Shown here piece by piece: positions 17,565 to 25,892 of a DNA stretch of 64,000 nucleotides. Position numbers and translations under genes: made by a program. The number at the start of each line of letters is the position of its first letter. The first letter of the stretch is position 1. Source of the DNA: Streptomyces sp. NBC_01571 (lineage in GTDB: Bacteria; Actinomycetota; Actinomycetes; Streptomycetales; Streptomycetaceae); the NCBI RefSeq assembly GCF_026339875.1, contig NZ_JAPEPZ010000003.1, forward strand, positions 1 to 64,000, in the 5' to 3' direction. Under the pieces are notes generated by a model, which saw nothing but the letters and a program-made list of their open reading frames with translations, made no database searches and was not told where the DNA came from.

Positions 17565-18502
17565 AGTTCGAGCAGCGGATGTATGCCCGTCTCAAGTTCC
17601 TCGACCTGATGGCCGACCTCTACGAATCTGCGTTCGAGGATTTCTTCCACCGAGTCATGGTCACGCGCTACCCGAATTTCCTGGATGTCCGGACCCACGG
17701 CAATCTCGGTGATCAAGGTGCGGACGGGCTCACCCTGCACAGTCGCAAGCTCTACGCCTGCTACGCCCCGCAGACGGGGGGCGCCTCCGCCGTCAAGACG
17801 AAGTTCATCAAAGACCTGGCCAGCGCCGTGCGACAGCGCGATGGACAGTTCGACACCTTCGTCTTCGTCCATAACGACCGGCGAGGGATCCACCCCCAGG
17901 TCGCGACCATGCTCTCTACCGCAGACTCTGACCACCCGGCCCTGGATTTCGAGCAGATGGGCACCCGCCACATATGGCAGGAGTGCATGGGTCTCGACCT
18001 AGCCTTCGCCGAAGACGTCCTGGGCTGCGAGATCCCGGTCAAACCCACCGTGTATGGAATGGGCATGGACGACCTGGCACCGCTGCTACAGCACCTCAAG
18101 GAACTGCGGGCCGAGGCCGATCCGCTCATGGAACTGCCCCAGGTACGCGAGGAGAAGCTCGACTTCAACCAACTCCGGGGCGAGTCGCGTGACGCGCTGC
18201 TGCGCGGCATGCGGCACACCCCCCTGGTAGAGGCTTTCTACGCTGGAGGTATCCGGACTCTGGAACACGACGAGGTCGCACGCGGATTCCGTATTTTCTA
18301 CGAACAGGTGCGCCAGGAGTATCGGGACCCCGACGACGTGCTGTGGCAGCTGGAAATGTACGTCCTGGGTAATGAACGCCAGCGGCCCCAGGTACACCGG
18401 GCGGCATGGGTTGTCCTGGCGCACTTCTTCTTCCGCTGCGACATCTTCGAGGCACCTCCCAGCGACTGGAGCCCGGCAGGACTGGTGAGCGCGCAGCCGT
18501 GA
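17561..18502 (+). CDS. ABC-three-component system effector (REase-like N-terminus)
   Basis: 313 residues. The N-terminus LYESAFEDFFHRVMVTRYPN, then GNLGDQGADGLTLH and LYACYAPQ follows the pattern of the PD-(D/E)xK-like domain of ABC-3C effector proteins (G-D-x-x-x-D-G ... xYAP). The C-terminal helical region corresponds to the ABC-3C-specific C-terminal domain. In these conflict systems the effector is controlled by a middle component and an SMC-like ATPase. It overlaps the TniQ-like gene upstream and the middle component downstream by four bases each, a tightly coupled operon. Confidence 0.75.
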   Translation: MKFEQRMYARLKFLDLMADLYESAFEDFFHRVMVTRYPNFLDVRTHGNLGDQGADGLTLHSRKLYACYAPQTGGASAVKTKFIKDLASAVRQRDGQFDTFVFVHNDRRGIHPQVATMLSTADSDHPALDFEQMGTRHIWQECMGLDLAFAEDVLGCEIPVKPTVYGMGMDDLAPLLQHLKELRAEADPLMELPQVREEKLDFNQLRGESRDALLRGMRHTPLVEAFYAGGIRTLEHDEVARGFRIFYEQVRQEYRDPDDVLWQLEMYVLGNERQRPQVHRAAWVVLAHFFFRCDIFEAPPSDWSPAGLVSAQP

Positions 18503-18765
18503 TCACACCCACCAAAGGGATCGCACCGGACCGCTGCCTGCTCGCTGTAGGCGCCCAGGCCCTCCTTCAGCTGGACGAGCCGCGGACTGTGAGCCAGACC
18601 TGGGCGCGGCTGAAGGCCTGGCGTCGGGAGCACCACCACTACTCCCCGGTATCGTTCGGCTGGTTCGTCCTGTCCCTGGACGTCCTGTACGGGATCGGTG
18701 CGGTCGAACTGCACGACGACCTCCTTGTCGTTAGGAATGCAGATGCTGCGTCGCTTGAGTGCTGA
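18499..18765 (+). CDS. ABC-three-component system middle component
   Basis: 88 residues from a GTG overlapping the upstream TGA: KGIAPDRCLLAVGAQALLQL, then WFVLSLDVLYGIGAVELHDD. This is the winged-helix-like small middle component typical of ABC-3C loci (motif FxxALDLLYALGxIxxxxxxL). It overlaps the ATPase start by 23 nt. It is believed to bridge effector and ATPase. Confidence 0.75.
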   Translation: MITPTKGIAPDRCLLAVGAQALLQLDEPRTVSQTWARLKAWRREHHHYSPVSFGWFVLSLDVLYGIGAVELHDDLLVVRNADAASLEC

Positions 18766-20491
18766 CGATTCCCGGTTCAAGGAGATTGCCTTCCAAGGCG
18801 GCCTGAACCTGCTGCTCGCCGACAAGACCGAAGCCTCCACGTCCACCGACAGCCGCAACAGCGCCGGCAAGTCCAGCCTGGTCGAGCTCGTCCACTTCCT
18901 GCTCGGCGCGAGTGGCAGCACCCGCAACCCGTTCACCAAGCGGGCACTGCGATCAATTACCTTCGGCTTGGACCTGGACTGGCCTGACGTGACCGAAACG
19001 CTGAAGGTACGCCGCAGCGGCGCACGGCCAGCGTTCGTCACCCTCCAACCCGACGTGACCGCACCCGACCCGGACTCCCTGTTCGCCCTCGAGACGCAAG
19101 GCCAGGTCGAGGTCGCCATCGAGCAGTGGAACCATCTGATCGAGCAGAAACTGTTCGGACTGCGCGACGACCACCCCGGCGTCAGCGGCCGGACCCTGCT
19201 CTCCTATCTCGCGCGCCGGGTCTCGGCCCACGGCTTCAACGAAGCCGGACGCACCTTCTCCCGCCAGCCCGCCGCCGACGCCACCACCAACCTGGCCTAC
19301 CTACTCGGCCTGGACTGGCAGCTGGCCGACGGATACCGGCAGCTCGCCGCCCGCGACGCTACCCGCAAACAGCTCCGCAAAGCCGTGAACGACCCTGTTT
19401 GGGGACAGATCGTCGGCTCCACCGCCGACCTACGTGGCCAGATCGCGCTGGCCGAGGCCCAGGTCGAACGCCTGCAAGGCCAGGTCGCCGCCTTCCAGGT
19501 CGTACCCGAGTACGAGCACCTCAAGGACCAGGCCGACGAGCTCAGTCGCCGCATCAAACAGCTTTCCCAGGACGATGTCATCGAGCAGTACAACCTCGAC
19601 GAACTGCAACAGGCAGTCATTGAGACAGTCGACGTCGACACCCAGTATCTGCAGCCCGCCTACCGTGAACTCGGCATCGTTCTCAGCGACCAGGTCCGCC
19701 GCAGGTTCCAGGAGGTCGAGGCCTTCCACCATTCCATCGTGCGCAACCGGCGCCGCTTCCTGAACGAAGAGATCAGCGAGCTCACCGCACGGCTCGCCGA
19801 GCGCCGCACCGAGCGCGCCCGCTTGGGTGAGGAGCAGGCGCAACTGCTGCGCCAGCTCGACGAAGGCGGCGCTCTGGAAGCACTCACCTCCCTCCAGCAG
19901 GCCCTCGCCCGCGAGCAAGCGGCACTGGGAGCCTTGCGCCACCGCTACGACGCGGCCCAGACCTTGGAGTCCAGCTCCCGCCAGATCACCGCCAAACGCA
20001 TCCAGCTCCAGCAGGCCGTCGAGACCGACCTCGACGAACGCGAACAGCAGACAAGCGAAGCCACCCTGCTGTTCTCTCGTTTCGCCCAGGCCCTCTACGG
20101 GCCCCGCGAGGCCTTCTTGGCCATCCAGGCCGGACGCGAGAGCCTGACGATCACCCCACGCATCGACAGCGACAACAGCCGTGGCATCGGCAACATGGTC
20201 ATCTTCTGCTTCGACCTCACCCTTGCTGTCCTCGCCCACCGACACGGACGCGGCCCGGACTTCCTCATCCACGACAGCCACTTGTACGACGGTGTCGACG
20301 ACCGACAACTCAAGGCCGCACTGCAACTCGCCGCAGACGTCACCCGTGAAGAGAACATGCAGTACATCGCAACCCTCAACACCGACGACCTCGCCAAAGC
20401 CACCCGCCTGGGCTTCGACGCCGAGCCCTACGCCCTCCAAACCATCCTGACCGACGCCCCAACCGGCGGACTCTTCGGCTTTCGCTACTGA
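18743..20491 (+). CDS. ABC-three-component system SMC-like ATPase (DUF2326)
   Basis: 582 residues. Walker A is DSRNSAGKSSLVELVHFLLG, after a two-strand N-terminus. Long coiled coil from about residue 230 to 440 (many Q/E/R heptads), then the DUF2326 C-terminal ATPase lobe: NSRGIGNMVIFCFDLTLAVL and FLIHDSHLYDGVDDRQ (Walker B-like), ending GGLFGFRY. The second ATG (18743) is preferred over 18737 because AGGA at 18733 gives proper spacing. Together with the two upstream genes it forms a complete ABC-3C conflict module. Confidence 0.85.
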   Translation: MLRRLSADDSRFKEIAFQGGLNLLLADKTEASTSTDSRNSAGKSSLVELVHFLLGASGSTRNPFTKRALRSITFGLDLDWPDVTETLKVRRSGARPAFVTLQPDVTAPDPDSLFALETQGQVEVAIEQWNHLIEQKLFGLRDDHPGVSGRTLLSYLARRVSAHGFNEAGRTFSRQPAADATTNLAYLLGLDWQLADGYRQLAARDATRKQLRKAVNDPVWGQIVGSTADLRGQIALAEAQVERLQGQVAAFQVVPEYEHLKDQADELSRRIKQLSQDDVIEQYNLDELQQAVIETVDVDTQYLQPAYRELGIVLSDQVRRRFQEVEAFHHSIVRNRRRFLNEEISELTARLAERRTERARLGEEQAQLLRQLDEGGALEALTSLQQALAREQAALGALRHRYDAAQTLESSSRQITAKRIQLQQAVETDLDEREQQTSEATLLFSRFAQALYGPREAFLAIQAGRESLTITPRIDSDNSRGIGNMVIFCFDLTLAVLAHRHGRGPDFLIHDSHLYDGVDDRQLKAALQLAADVTREENMQYIATLNTDDLAKATRLGFDAEPYALQTILTDAPTGGLFGFRY

Positions 20492-20556
20492 TCTCTCCCA
20501 CACAGCGCCGCAGCAGGCGCGCACAGCACAACGTCGCGCCCCCCTCGCCATCGGCG

Positions 20557-20621
20557 TCAGACCCATACCTGGTGTTCGTCGGTGAAGTACGGCCACACCT
20601 CCCAACTGGGGAGGGCCTGCG
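20557..20621 (-). pseudogene. 3' part of a small gene split by IS21
   Basis: With the IS and one copy of the target duplication removed, the minus strand reads continuously from an ATG at 24394 to a TGA at 20557-20559. It gives about 49 residues: SRILLELTGLPSWAREMDRM, then LPSWEVWPYFTDEHQVWV. This segment holds the last ~21 codons. The family is unknown. Confidence 0.55.
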
Positions 20622-20670
20622 TGGCTATGAACGGATTCTCTGGCCCCAGTGGAACGGGTTCTCTGGCCCC
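20622..20670. repeat. IS21 left terminal inverted repeat
   Basis: TGGCTATGAAC at the tip, then two TCTCTGGCCCCA blocks around AGTGGAACGGG. It pairs with 24258-24306 with a few mismatches. Confidence 0.85.
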
Positions 20671-20767
20671 AAGGGCTTGATCGCAGATTGAGTGTTCATC
20701 AGAAATGGCCCCGGGGACGGCCTTGTGGTGGCAGCATTGATGTGCTTCCGATAGTCAGGGGGCCCGG

Positions 20768-22408
20768 ATGGACGGCCCGAGATCCAAGGTTGAGCTGTTC
20801 GCGGCGATCCGCCGCGACTCGCGCACGGAGAAGCTGTCGATTCACGAGCTCTCGCGCCGTCACGGAGTTCACCGGCGGCTGGTCCGTGAGGCCCTGACCT
20901 CGCCGTGGCCGGCACCCCGCAAGCCGGGGCCGCCGCGCGCATCGGTGCTGGACCCCTACAAGCACCTGATCGACGCAATCTTGCGCGCGGACCTGGATGC
21001 CCCGCGCAAGCAGCGCCACACCGCCAAGCGGGTCTTCGACCGCCTGGTCGAGGAGCACGGCATGGCCGACGTCTCCTACGGCCGGGTCCGGGACTACATC
21101 AAGCGCCGCAAGCCTGAGGTCTGGGTCGAGGAGGGCCGCGGTCCGCCCGCGGTGTTCATCCCGCAGACCCACCGGCCCGGCGAGGAGGCGGAGGTCGACT
21201 TCGGCGACGTCGTCGTCACCCTCAACGGAGTCCGAACCCTGTGCTACCTGTTCGTTTTCCGGCTCTCCTTCTCGGGCAAGGCCGTGCACCGCATCTCGGC
21301 CTCCCAAGGCCAGGAGGCATTCTTCGAGGGGCACATCCATGCCTTTGAGGTGCTGGGCGGGGTGCCGACGGGGAAGGTCCGCTACGACAACCTGACCTCT
21401 GCGGTCGCCCGGGTGCTGGGCTTCAGCCGGGCCAGAGTGGAGACCGACCGCTGGACCGCGTTCCGTTCCTGGGCGGGCTTGGACGCCTTCTACTGCATGC
21501 CCGGCATTGACGGCGCCCACGAGAAGGGTGGCGTCGAGGGTGAGGTCGGCAGGTTTCGCCGCAACCACCTGGTCCCCGTCCCCGACGTCGCCTCCCTGGC
21601 CGAGCTCAACGCCCGGATCGAGGAGTGGGACCGCCAGAACGACCAGCGCCGCATCGGCGAGCGACCGCGCACCGTCGGCGAGTTCTTCGCTATCGAGAAG
21701 CCGCTGCTGCAGCCACTGCCCGAGGACCACTTCGAGACCGGGCGCCTGCTGACCCCGCGAGTGGACCGGTACGCGCAGATCACCGTCCGCCAGAACCACT
21801 ACTCGGTACCGGTGCGGCTGATCGGCCGCCAGGTCCGTGTCCTGCTGCACGCTTCCGAGGTCGTGGTCTACGACGGCCGCACCGAGGTCGCCCGCCACGA
21901 ACGCCTGGTCGCGCGCGGCGCCAGCAGCCTGAACCTGGACCACTACCTGGAAGGACTCCTGCGCAAGCCCGGCGCACTGCCCGGGGCCACCGCCCTGGAC
22001 CAGGCCCGCGCGGCGGGCAAGTTCACTCCCGTCCACGACGCCTGGTGGGAGGCCGCCCGCAAAGCCCACGGGGACGCTGCCGGGACCCGCGCGCTGATCG
22101 AGGTCCTGCTGCTGCACCGGCACATGCACCACGATCACGTCGTCGCCGGCATCGCCGCCGCCCTACGGGCCGGGGCCCTGACCTCGGACGCGGTCGCCCT
22201 GGAAGCACGCCGGGCCGCGGAACACGAGACCCCCTCCCCGGCCGGACCGGACACCGCGCTGGGCCAGATCGCCTCCCCGGTGATCTCCCTGACCGCGCGC
22301 CGCCTGGCCGCACTGCCTCCCGACCCGCGCCCGCTGCCCTCGGTCGCCGCCTACGACCAGCTCCTTCGCCACACCCGGCCCGCAACCGGGCGCCCCACCA
22401 GTAGTTAA
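20768..22408 (+). CDS. istA: IS21 transposase IstA
   Basis: 546 residues. N-terminal HTH (LSIHELSRRHGVHRRLVREA), then an rve integrase catalytic core with acidic residues in EAEVDFGDVVV, VRYDNLTSAV and EKGGVEGEVGRFRRNHL (the D-D-E triad), followed by the Mu-like beta domain with YSVPVRLIGRQVRVL. ATG at 20768, just after the left inverted repeat. It acts with IstB in cut-and-paste transposition. Confidence 0.93.
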   Translation: MDGPRSKVELFAAIRRDSRTEKLSIHELSRRHGVHRRLVREALTSPWPAPRKPGPPRASVLDPYKHLIDAILRADLDAPRKQRHTAKRVFDRLVEEHGMADVSYGRVRDYIKRRKPEVWVEEGRGPPAVFIPQTHRPGEEAEVDFGDVVVTLNGVRTLCYLFVFRLSFSGKAVHRISASQGQEAFFEGHIHAFEVLGGVPTGKVRYDNLTSAVARVLGFSRARVETDRWTAFRSWAGLDAFYCMPGIDGAHEKGGVEGEVGRFRRNHLVPVPDVASLAELNARIEEWDRQNDQRRIGERPRTVGEFFAIEKPLLQPLPEDHFETGRLLTPRVDRYAQITVRQNHYSVPVRLIGRQVRVLLHASEVVVYDGRTEVARHERLVARGASSLNLDHYLEGLLRKPGALPGATALDQARAAGKFTPVHDAWWEAARKAHGDAAGTRALIEVLLLHRHMHHDHVVAGIAAALRAGALTSDAVALEARRAAEHETPSPAGPDTALGQIASPVISLTARRLAALPPDPRPLPSVAAYDQLLRHTRPATGRPTSS

Positions 22409-22420
22409 GGGAGTCCTGCC

Positions 22421-23215
22421 ATGAATGCCGTCCGCCCCCGTGGCCTGACCGAACCGGCCGCCGACGCGGCCATCGACGCCGCCTGCCGCAACCTGCGTCT
22501 GCCCACGATGCGGGGCCAGTTCTCCGAGCTCGCCGACGCCGCGGCCCGCGACCAGATGACCTACCGCGGACTCCTGGCCGAGCTGCTGATGGCCGAGTGC
22601 GACGACCGCAACCGCCGCCGCTCCGAGCGCCGGATCAAGGCCGCCGGCTTCCCTCGCGACAAGTCACTGCGGCAGTTCAACTTCGATGCGAACCCCGCCA
22701 TCGACCCGGCCGCGATCCACACACTGGCCTCCTGCGACTGGGTCCGCAAAGGACTTCCCCTCTGCCTGATCGGCGACTCGGGAACCGGCAAGTCCCACCT
22801 CCTGATCGCCCTGGGCACCGAGGCCGCGATCGCCGGATTCCGGGTCAAGTACGTCCTGGCGACCAAACTCGTCAACGAACTCGTCGAGGCAGCCGACGAG
22901 AAACTGCTGACCAAGACCATCGCCCGCTACGGCCGCGTCGACCTGCTCTGCATTGACGAACTGGGCTACATGGAGCTGGACCGGCGCGGCGCCGAACTAC
23001 TGTTCCAGGTCCTGACGGAGCGCGAAGAGAAGAACAGCATGGCCATCGCCTCCAACGAATCGTTCTCCTCGTGGACCAAGACCTTCACCGACCCCCGGCT
23101 CTGCGCGGCCATAGTGGACCGGCTCACCTTCGGCGGCAACATCATCGAGACCGGCAGCGACTCCTACCGACTGGCCCACACCAGGGCCCGCCAGCAGACC
23201 GCCGCAGGCTCCTGA
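22421..23215 (+). CDS. istB: IS21 helper ATPase IstB
   Basis: 264 residues, DnaC-like AAA+ ATPase. Walker A LIGDSGTGKSHLLIALG, Walker B VDLLCIDELGYMELD, sensor I ASNESFSSW, and C-terminal ETGSDSYRLAHTRARQ. It starts 12 nt after istA. It regulates IstA assembly and target DNA bending. Confidence 0.93.
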   Translation: MNAVRPRGLTEPAADAAIDAACRNLRLPTMRGQFSELADAAARDQMTYRGLLAELLMAECDDRNRRRSERRIKAAGFPRDKSLRQFNFDANPAIDPAAIHTLASCDWVRKGLPLCLIGDSGTGKSHLLIALGTEAAIAGFRVKYVLATKLVNELVEAADEKLLTKTIARYGRVDLLCIDELGYMELDRRGAELLFQVLTEREEKNSMAIASNESFSSWTKTFTDPRLCAAIVDRLTFGGNIIETGSDSYRLAHTRARQQTAAGS

Positions 23216-23378
23216 CCACACTCGGCCCTTCCTCCGCAGTTGCCGATCCCGCTGGTCGGAGGAGCGGGTCAAGGTGGAGCGCCCGCAGGCGAAGCCGAGG
23301 ACGAACGACCTTAACCCACGACGACGGACAGCCACACTCACGGCAGCGAGGAAGGGGCGAACCGATCATGGCCGGGCG

Positions 23379-24089
23379 TCAATGCACCGGGCCGAAGAGG
23401 GGAACACGGATCCACGCCTGCAGGCGTCCGCTGTCCGGCGGCAGAACCTCACCTGCTGGCGGACCCTCCAGCACGCATCCCGGCCACATGTCGGTGAGCC
23501 ATTCCTGTTCAGCGGCACCCAGCCGATCCCAGTGATCCCGAAGCTCACCCACGAGCCGGACACTGCGCTCGCCACCGGCGCCGTCGAGATGCCCAGCGAG
23601 ATAGCAGACCGCTGCTGCCACCGGTGACTGCACAGACAGATACCGAGGATTGAGGCCGGGCGGCGGCCCCGGGCGGCGCAATATCTGCTTCAAACGGACA
23701 AACGCCTGTTCCCAGCCCTGGTCGTCTCCCGCGCCCGCGAGGCCCACCATCGCGTAGTTCTTCACGGTCGCGTCAGTGCTGGACAGGGCCTGCACGAGAT
23801 CAGCCGACGCCTGCGGCCCACATCGCTTGGCCAGGGCCAGAACCGCGGCGCAGCGCGTGTCCCGCGACATCCCGTCGGCCGCCAGAATCCTCCGCAACAC
23901 CTGCGGACCTTCAACACCCTGGGCATCGCCCAGCACGGCGACGACCGACACATGGCGACTGCGAGGGACATCCGCCAAAGCTGAGACGAGTTCGGCCTCG
24001 CCGACGGGGCCCTCCATCACCGCCTCGCGGAGCCCGTCCTCGAAGACCTCGGCCTTCCGATGCCGCAATCGTTCCCCCAGCGAGGCCAC
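23379..24089 (-). CDS. HEAT-repeat-like passenger gene of the IS21 element
   Basis: 236 residues from a GTG at 24089 with AAAGGAG five bases upstream. Repeated helical units (EAELVSALADVPRSRHVSVV, QVLRRILAADGMSRDTRCAA, LVQALSSTDATVKNYAMVGL) look like HEAT/armadillo repeats. The C-terminus is distinct (DHWDRLGAAEQEWLTDMWPG). It lies inside the element's terminal repeats in the opposite orientation to istAB, so it is mobile cargo. Function is unknown; protein-binding or immunity-like roles are only guesses. Confidence 0.7.
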   Translation of the reverse strand: MASLGERLRHRKAEVFEDGLREAVMEGPVGEAELVSALADVPRSRHVSVVAVLGDAQGVEGPQVLRRILAADGMSRDTRCAAVLALAKRCGPQASADLVQALSSTDATVKNYAMVGLAGAGDDQGWEQAFVRLKQILRRPGPPPGLNPRYLSVQSPVAAAVCYLAGHLDGAGGERSVRLVGELRDHWDRLGAAEQEWLTDMWPGCVLEGPPAGEVLPPDSGRLQAWIRVPLFGPVH

Positions 24090-24257
24090 CTCGACTCCTT
24101 TCGCAACTTCATTCGGCCGCCACCATGCCATGCCCTACCGACACCCGGCGTCGCCGACCTACACCCGTCACCGGTCGGACTGCCTGACCAAGCGCACCGC
24201 GGGCCAACGGCTGGGGCCAATCCATTCGTTCATGCTGTCCGCTGAAGATCGCCACCT

Positions 24258-24306
24258 GGGGCCAGAATGCCCGTTCCGCTGGGGCCAAACGACATGTTCG
24301 TAGCCA
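24258..24306. repeat. IS21 right terminal inverted repeat
   Basis: Two CTGGGGCCA-type blocks around the reverse complement of the left inner block, ending GTTCGTAGCCA. Followed by the target duplication CCTGCG. Confidence 0.85.
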
Positions 24307-24312
24307 CCTGCG

Positions 24313-24394
24313 CGCGCATGCGATCCATCTCCCGGGCCCAGGAGGGCAGGCCGGTCAGTTCCAAGAGGATGCGGCTGATCTCGGATCGGCACAT
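24313..24394 (-). pseudogene. 5' part of a small gene split by IS21
   Basis: It starts at an ATG (24392-24394) lying next to a degenerate CRISPR repeat end. It encodes MCRSEISRILLELTGLPSWA and then runs into the IS21 insertion. The remainder is at 20557-20621. The gene is convergent with the ABC-3C operon and sits at the leader-distal end of the first CRISPR array. Confidence 0.5.
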
Positions 24395-24446
24395 CGCAGC
24401 TGATGACGACGGTCGGCTCCGGCCTGACGGAGGTGGACTTCACGAT

Positions 24447-24921
24447 GTTGCGAACCCTCTTGGGCTGATGACTCCACGGTGCAGGTCGGCGCTACGGCGT
24501 ACGAGCAGACGTTGCGAACCCTCCTGGGCTGATGGCGACCCCGCTACTCAGCGGTCCACCGATGATTTCGACCATGTTGCGATCCTTCTTGGGCTGATGA
24601 CTACCTGGCACGAGGCCACCACCACGGTGATCGACATCCCGTTGCGAACCCTCCTGGGCTGATGACAACCCGCCTGGCACCGCGCCCCCGTCATCGTCGG
24701 AATGTTGCGAATCCTCCTGGGCTGGTGAAGTGGCGGCCCTGCTAAGGCCTAGCTCACATCACGTGGTTGCGAACCCTCTCGGGCTGATGACGACCCGCAC
24801 GAGCCGCACCGGGCGGTACTGCATCCAGATGTTCTGAACCCTCCTGGGCTGACCACGACTGGGTGCCCGGATGTCGTCGCGCGCTACAACCACGAGTTGC
24901 GAACCCTCCTGGGCTGATGAC
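24447..24921 (-). CRISPR. CRISPR array 1, 8 repeats, transcribed leftward
   Basis: Eight ~26-bp repeats at 24447, 24511, 24576, 24641, 24704, 24766, 24831 and 24896. The plus-strand form is GTTGCGAACC + CTCCTGGGCTGATGAC. Spacers are 36-39 nt. Read on the minus strand the repeat ends GGGTTCGCAAC, the usual type I 3' end that becomes the 8-nt crRNA handle. The rightmost repeat matches the consensus and the left ones are more mutated, so the leader is on the right (24922-25145) and transcription goes left, away from the cas operon. Confidence 0.93.
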
Positions 24922-25145
24922 CACAGCAGCTGACTACGCGCGAAGAAGCACCATCGGCCTCACGCCCGGCAACTGGTGACAATACCTGACCCGTTGTCCG
25001 CAATGGTGGTATCTCCCAGCTCAGCGGACGTTGTCAGTGCCCCTGTGTACCTTGCTCCTCGGAACGCCAACTCCACCTCATGGAGGTCTATTTGGCGTGC
25101 CCTGACGTGAACTCATACGCCCCGGATGGGGAGAGAGGGGGGCTC
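24922..25145. promoter_or_regulatory. Array 1 leader and cas promoter region
   Basis: About 220 bases between the last repeat of array 1 and the chosen cas6 start. It must hold the leftward array leader and the rightward cas promoter. No gene is visible. GAGAGGGGGG just before 25146 is the cas6 ribosome binding site. Confidence 0.6.
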
Positions 25146-25892
25146 GTGCGGCTGCACTTGAAGATCAGTACACGGGCTCGGGAGATCCCATGGGAGAACG
25201 TTCTCGCTCCTGGACGAGGCATCGTGTACGACGCGCTTCGTCGGACTGCACCCGATCTCGCGGAGAAGATCCATGAGAACGGATGGGGTCCTTACGGTAT
25301 GGCCCCGTTCGGGTACAGCGCGCCCATGTTTCCGAGCGCGCGGCGGGTGCCCGGAAAGTATGCGGCGGGCGGGAGCGGTTATCTGGAGTTCGGCAGTCCG
25401 TTGCCGGAGTTCGTACAGGCTCTGGCTCTGGCCTTCATGGACCCGGCCCGCTCGCTGCTGGACTGGGGCGGAGTCGCGTTGCAGGTCAGCACTGTCACCG
25501 TCCAGCAGCCGCCCAGCTTTTCCGTCGGCCGGGCCCGGCTGCGCACGGCCAGCCCTGTGCATCTGTCCGACTACCGGCAGCCCGAGCCCGGCACCCAGCA
25601 CACCGTTGTACGGGCGTTGCTGCCGGAGGATCCGGGGTATCCGGTGGCGCTGGAGCGCAATCTGAACCGTCGGGCCGAGACATTCGGGCATGCCGCGGAC
25701 CTCTCTGTCGAGGGGATCACGTGGGTGGGCGTGCGCCGCGCCTTCCGTGTCTGTGGCCAGGGCCGTTCCGGTCATCGGACGGGGGCGCCGGTGGAGGTCG
25801 AGGTTCGCGGAGGCGCCGGAGCGCTGTCTGCTCTGTGGTCTGCGGGGATTGGCCAGCAGACCGGGGCCGGGTTCGGGTGGGTGACCGCATGA
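25146..25892 (+). CDS. cas6: CRISPR endoribonuclease Cas6
   Basis: 248 residues. The GTG at 25146 (VRLHLKISTRAREIPWENVL) is preferred over an upstream ATG at 25080, which lacks a ribosome binding site. The C-terminal glycine-rich loop ALWSAGIGQQTGAGFGWV is the hallmark of Cas6 (GhGxxxxxGfG). It processes pre-crRNA within the repeat. First gene of the operon; it overlaps cas8b by four bases (ATGA). Confidence 0.93.
   Translation: MRLHLKISTRAREIPWENVLAPGRGIVYDALRRTAPDLAEKIHENGWGPYGMAPFGYSAPMFPSARRVPGKYAAGGSGYLEFGSPLPEFVQALALAFMDPARSLLDWGGVALQVSTVTVQQPPSFSVGRARLRTASPVHLSDYRQPEPGTQHTVVRALLPEDPGYPVALERNLNRRAETFGHAADLSVEGITWVGVRRAFRVCGQGRSGHRTGAPVEVEVRGGAGALSALWSAGIGQQTGAGFGWVTA

Larger units (their letters stand above)
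20622..24306 (+). mobile_element. IS21-family element with passenger gene, intact
   Basis: The ends are imperfect inverted repeats: left 20622-20670 begins TGGCTATGAAC, right 24258-24306 ends GTTCGTAGCCA. Each end carries two copies of a TCTGGCCCCA-like block, a multiple terminal repeat arrangement seen in IS21 elements. A perfect 6-bp target duplication CCTGCG flanks it (20616-20621 and 24307-24312). It carries istA, istB and one opposite-strand passenger gene. The perfect duplication and intact genes indicate recent insertion. Confidence 0.9.
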
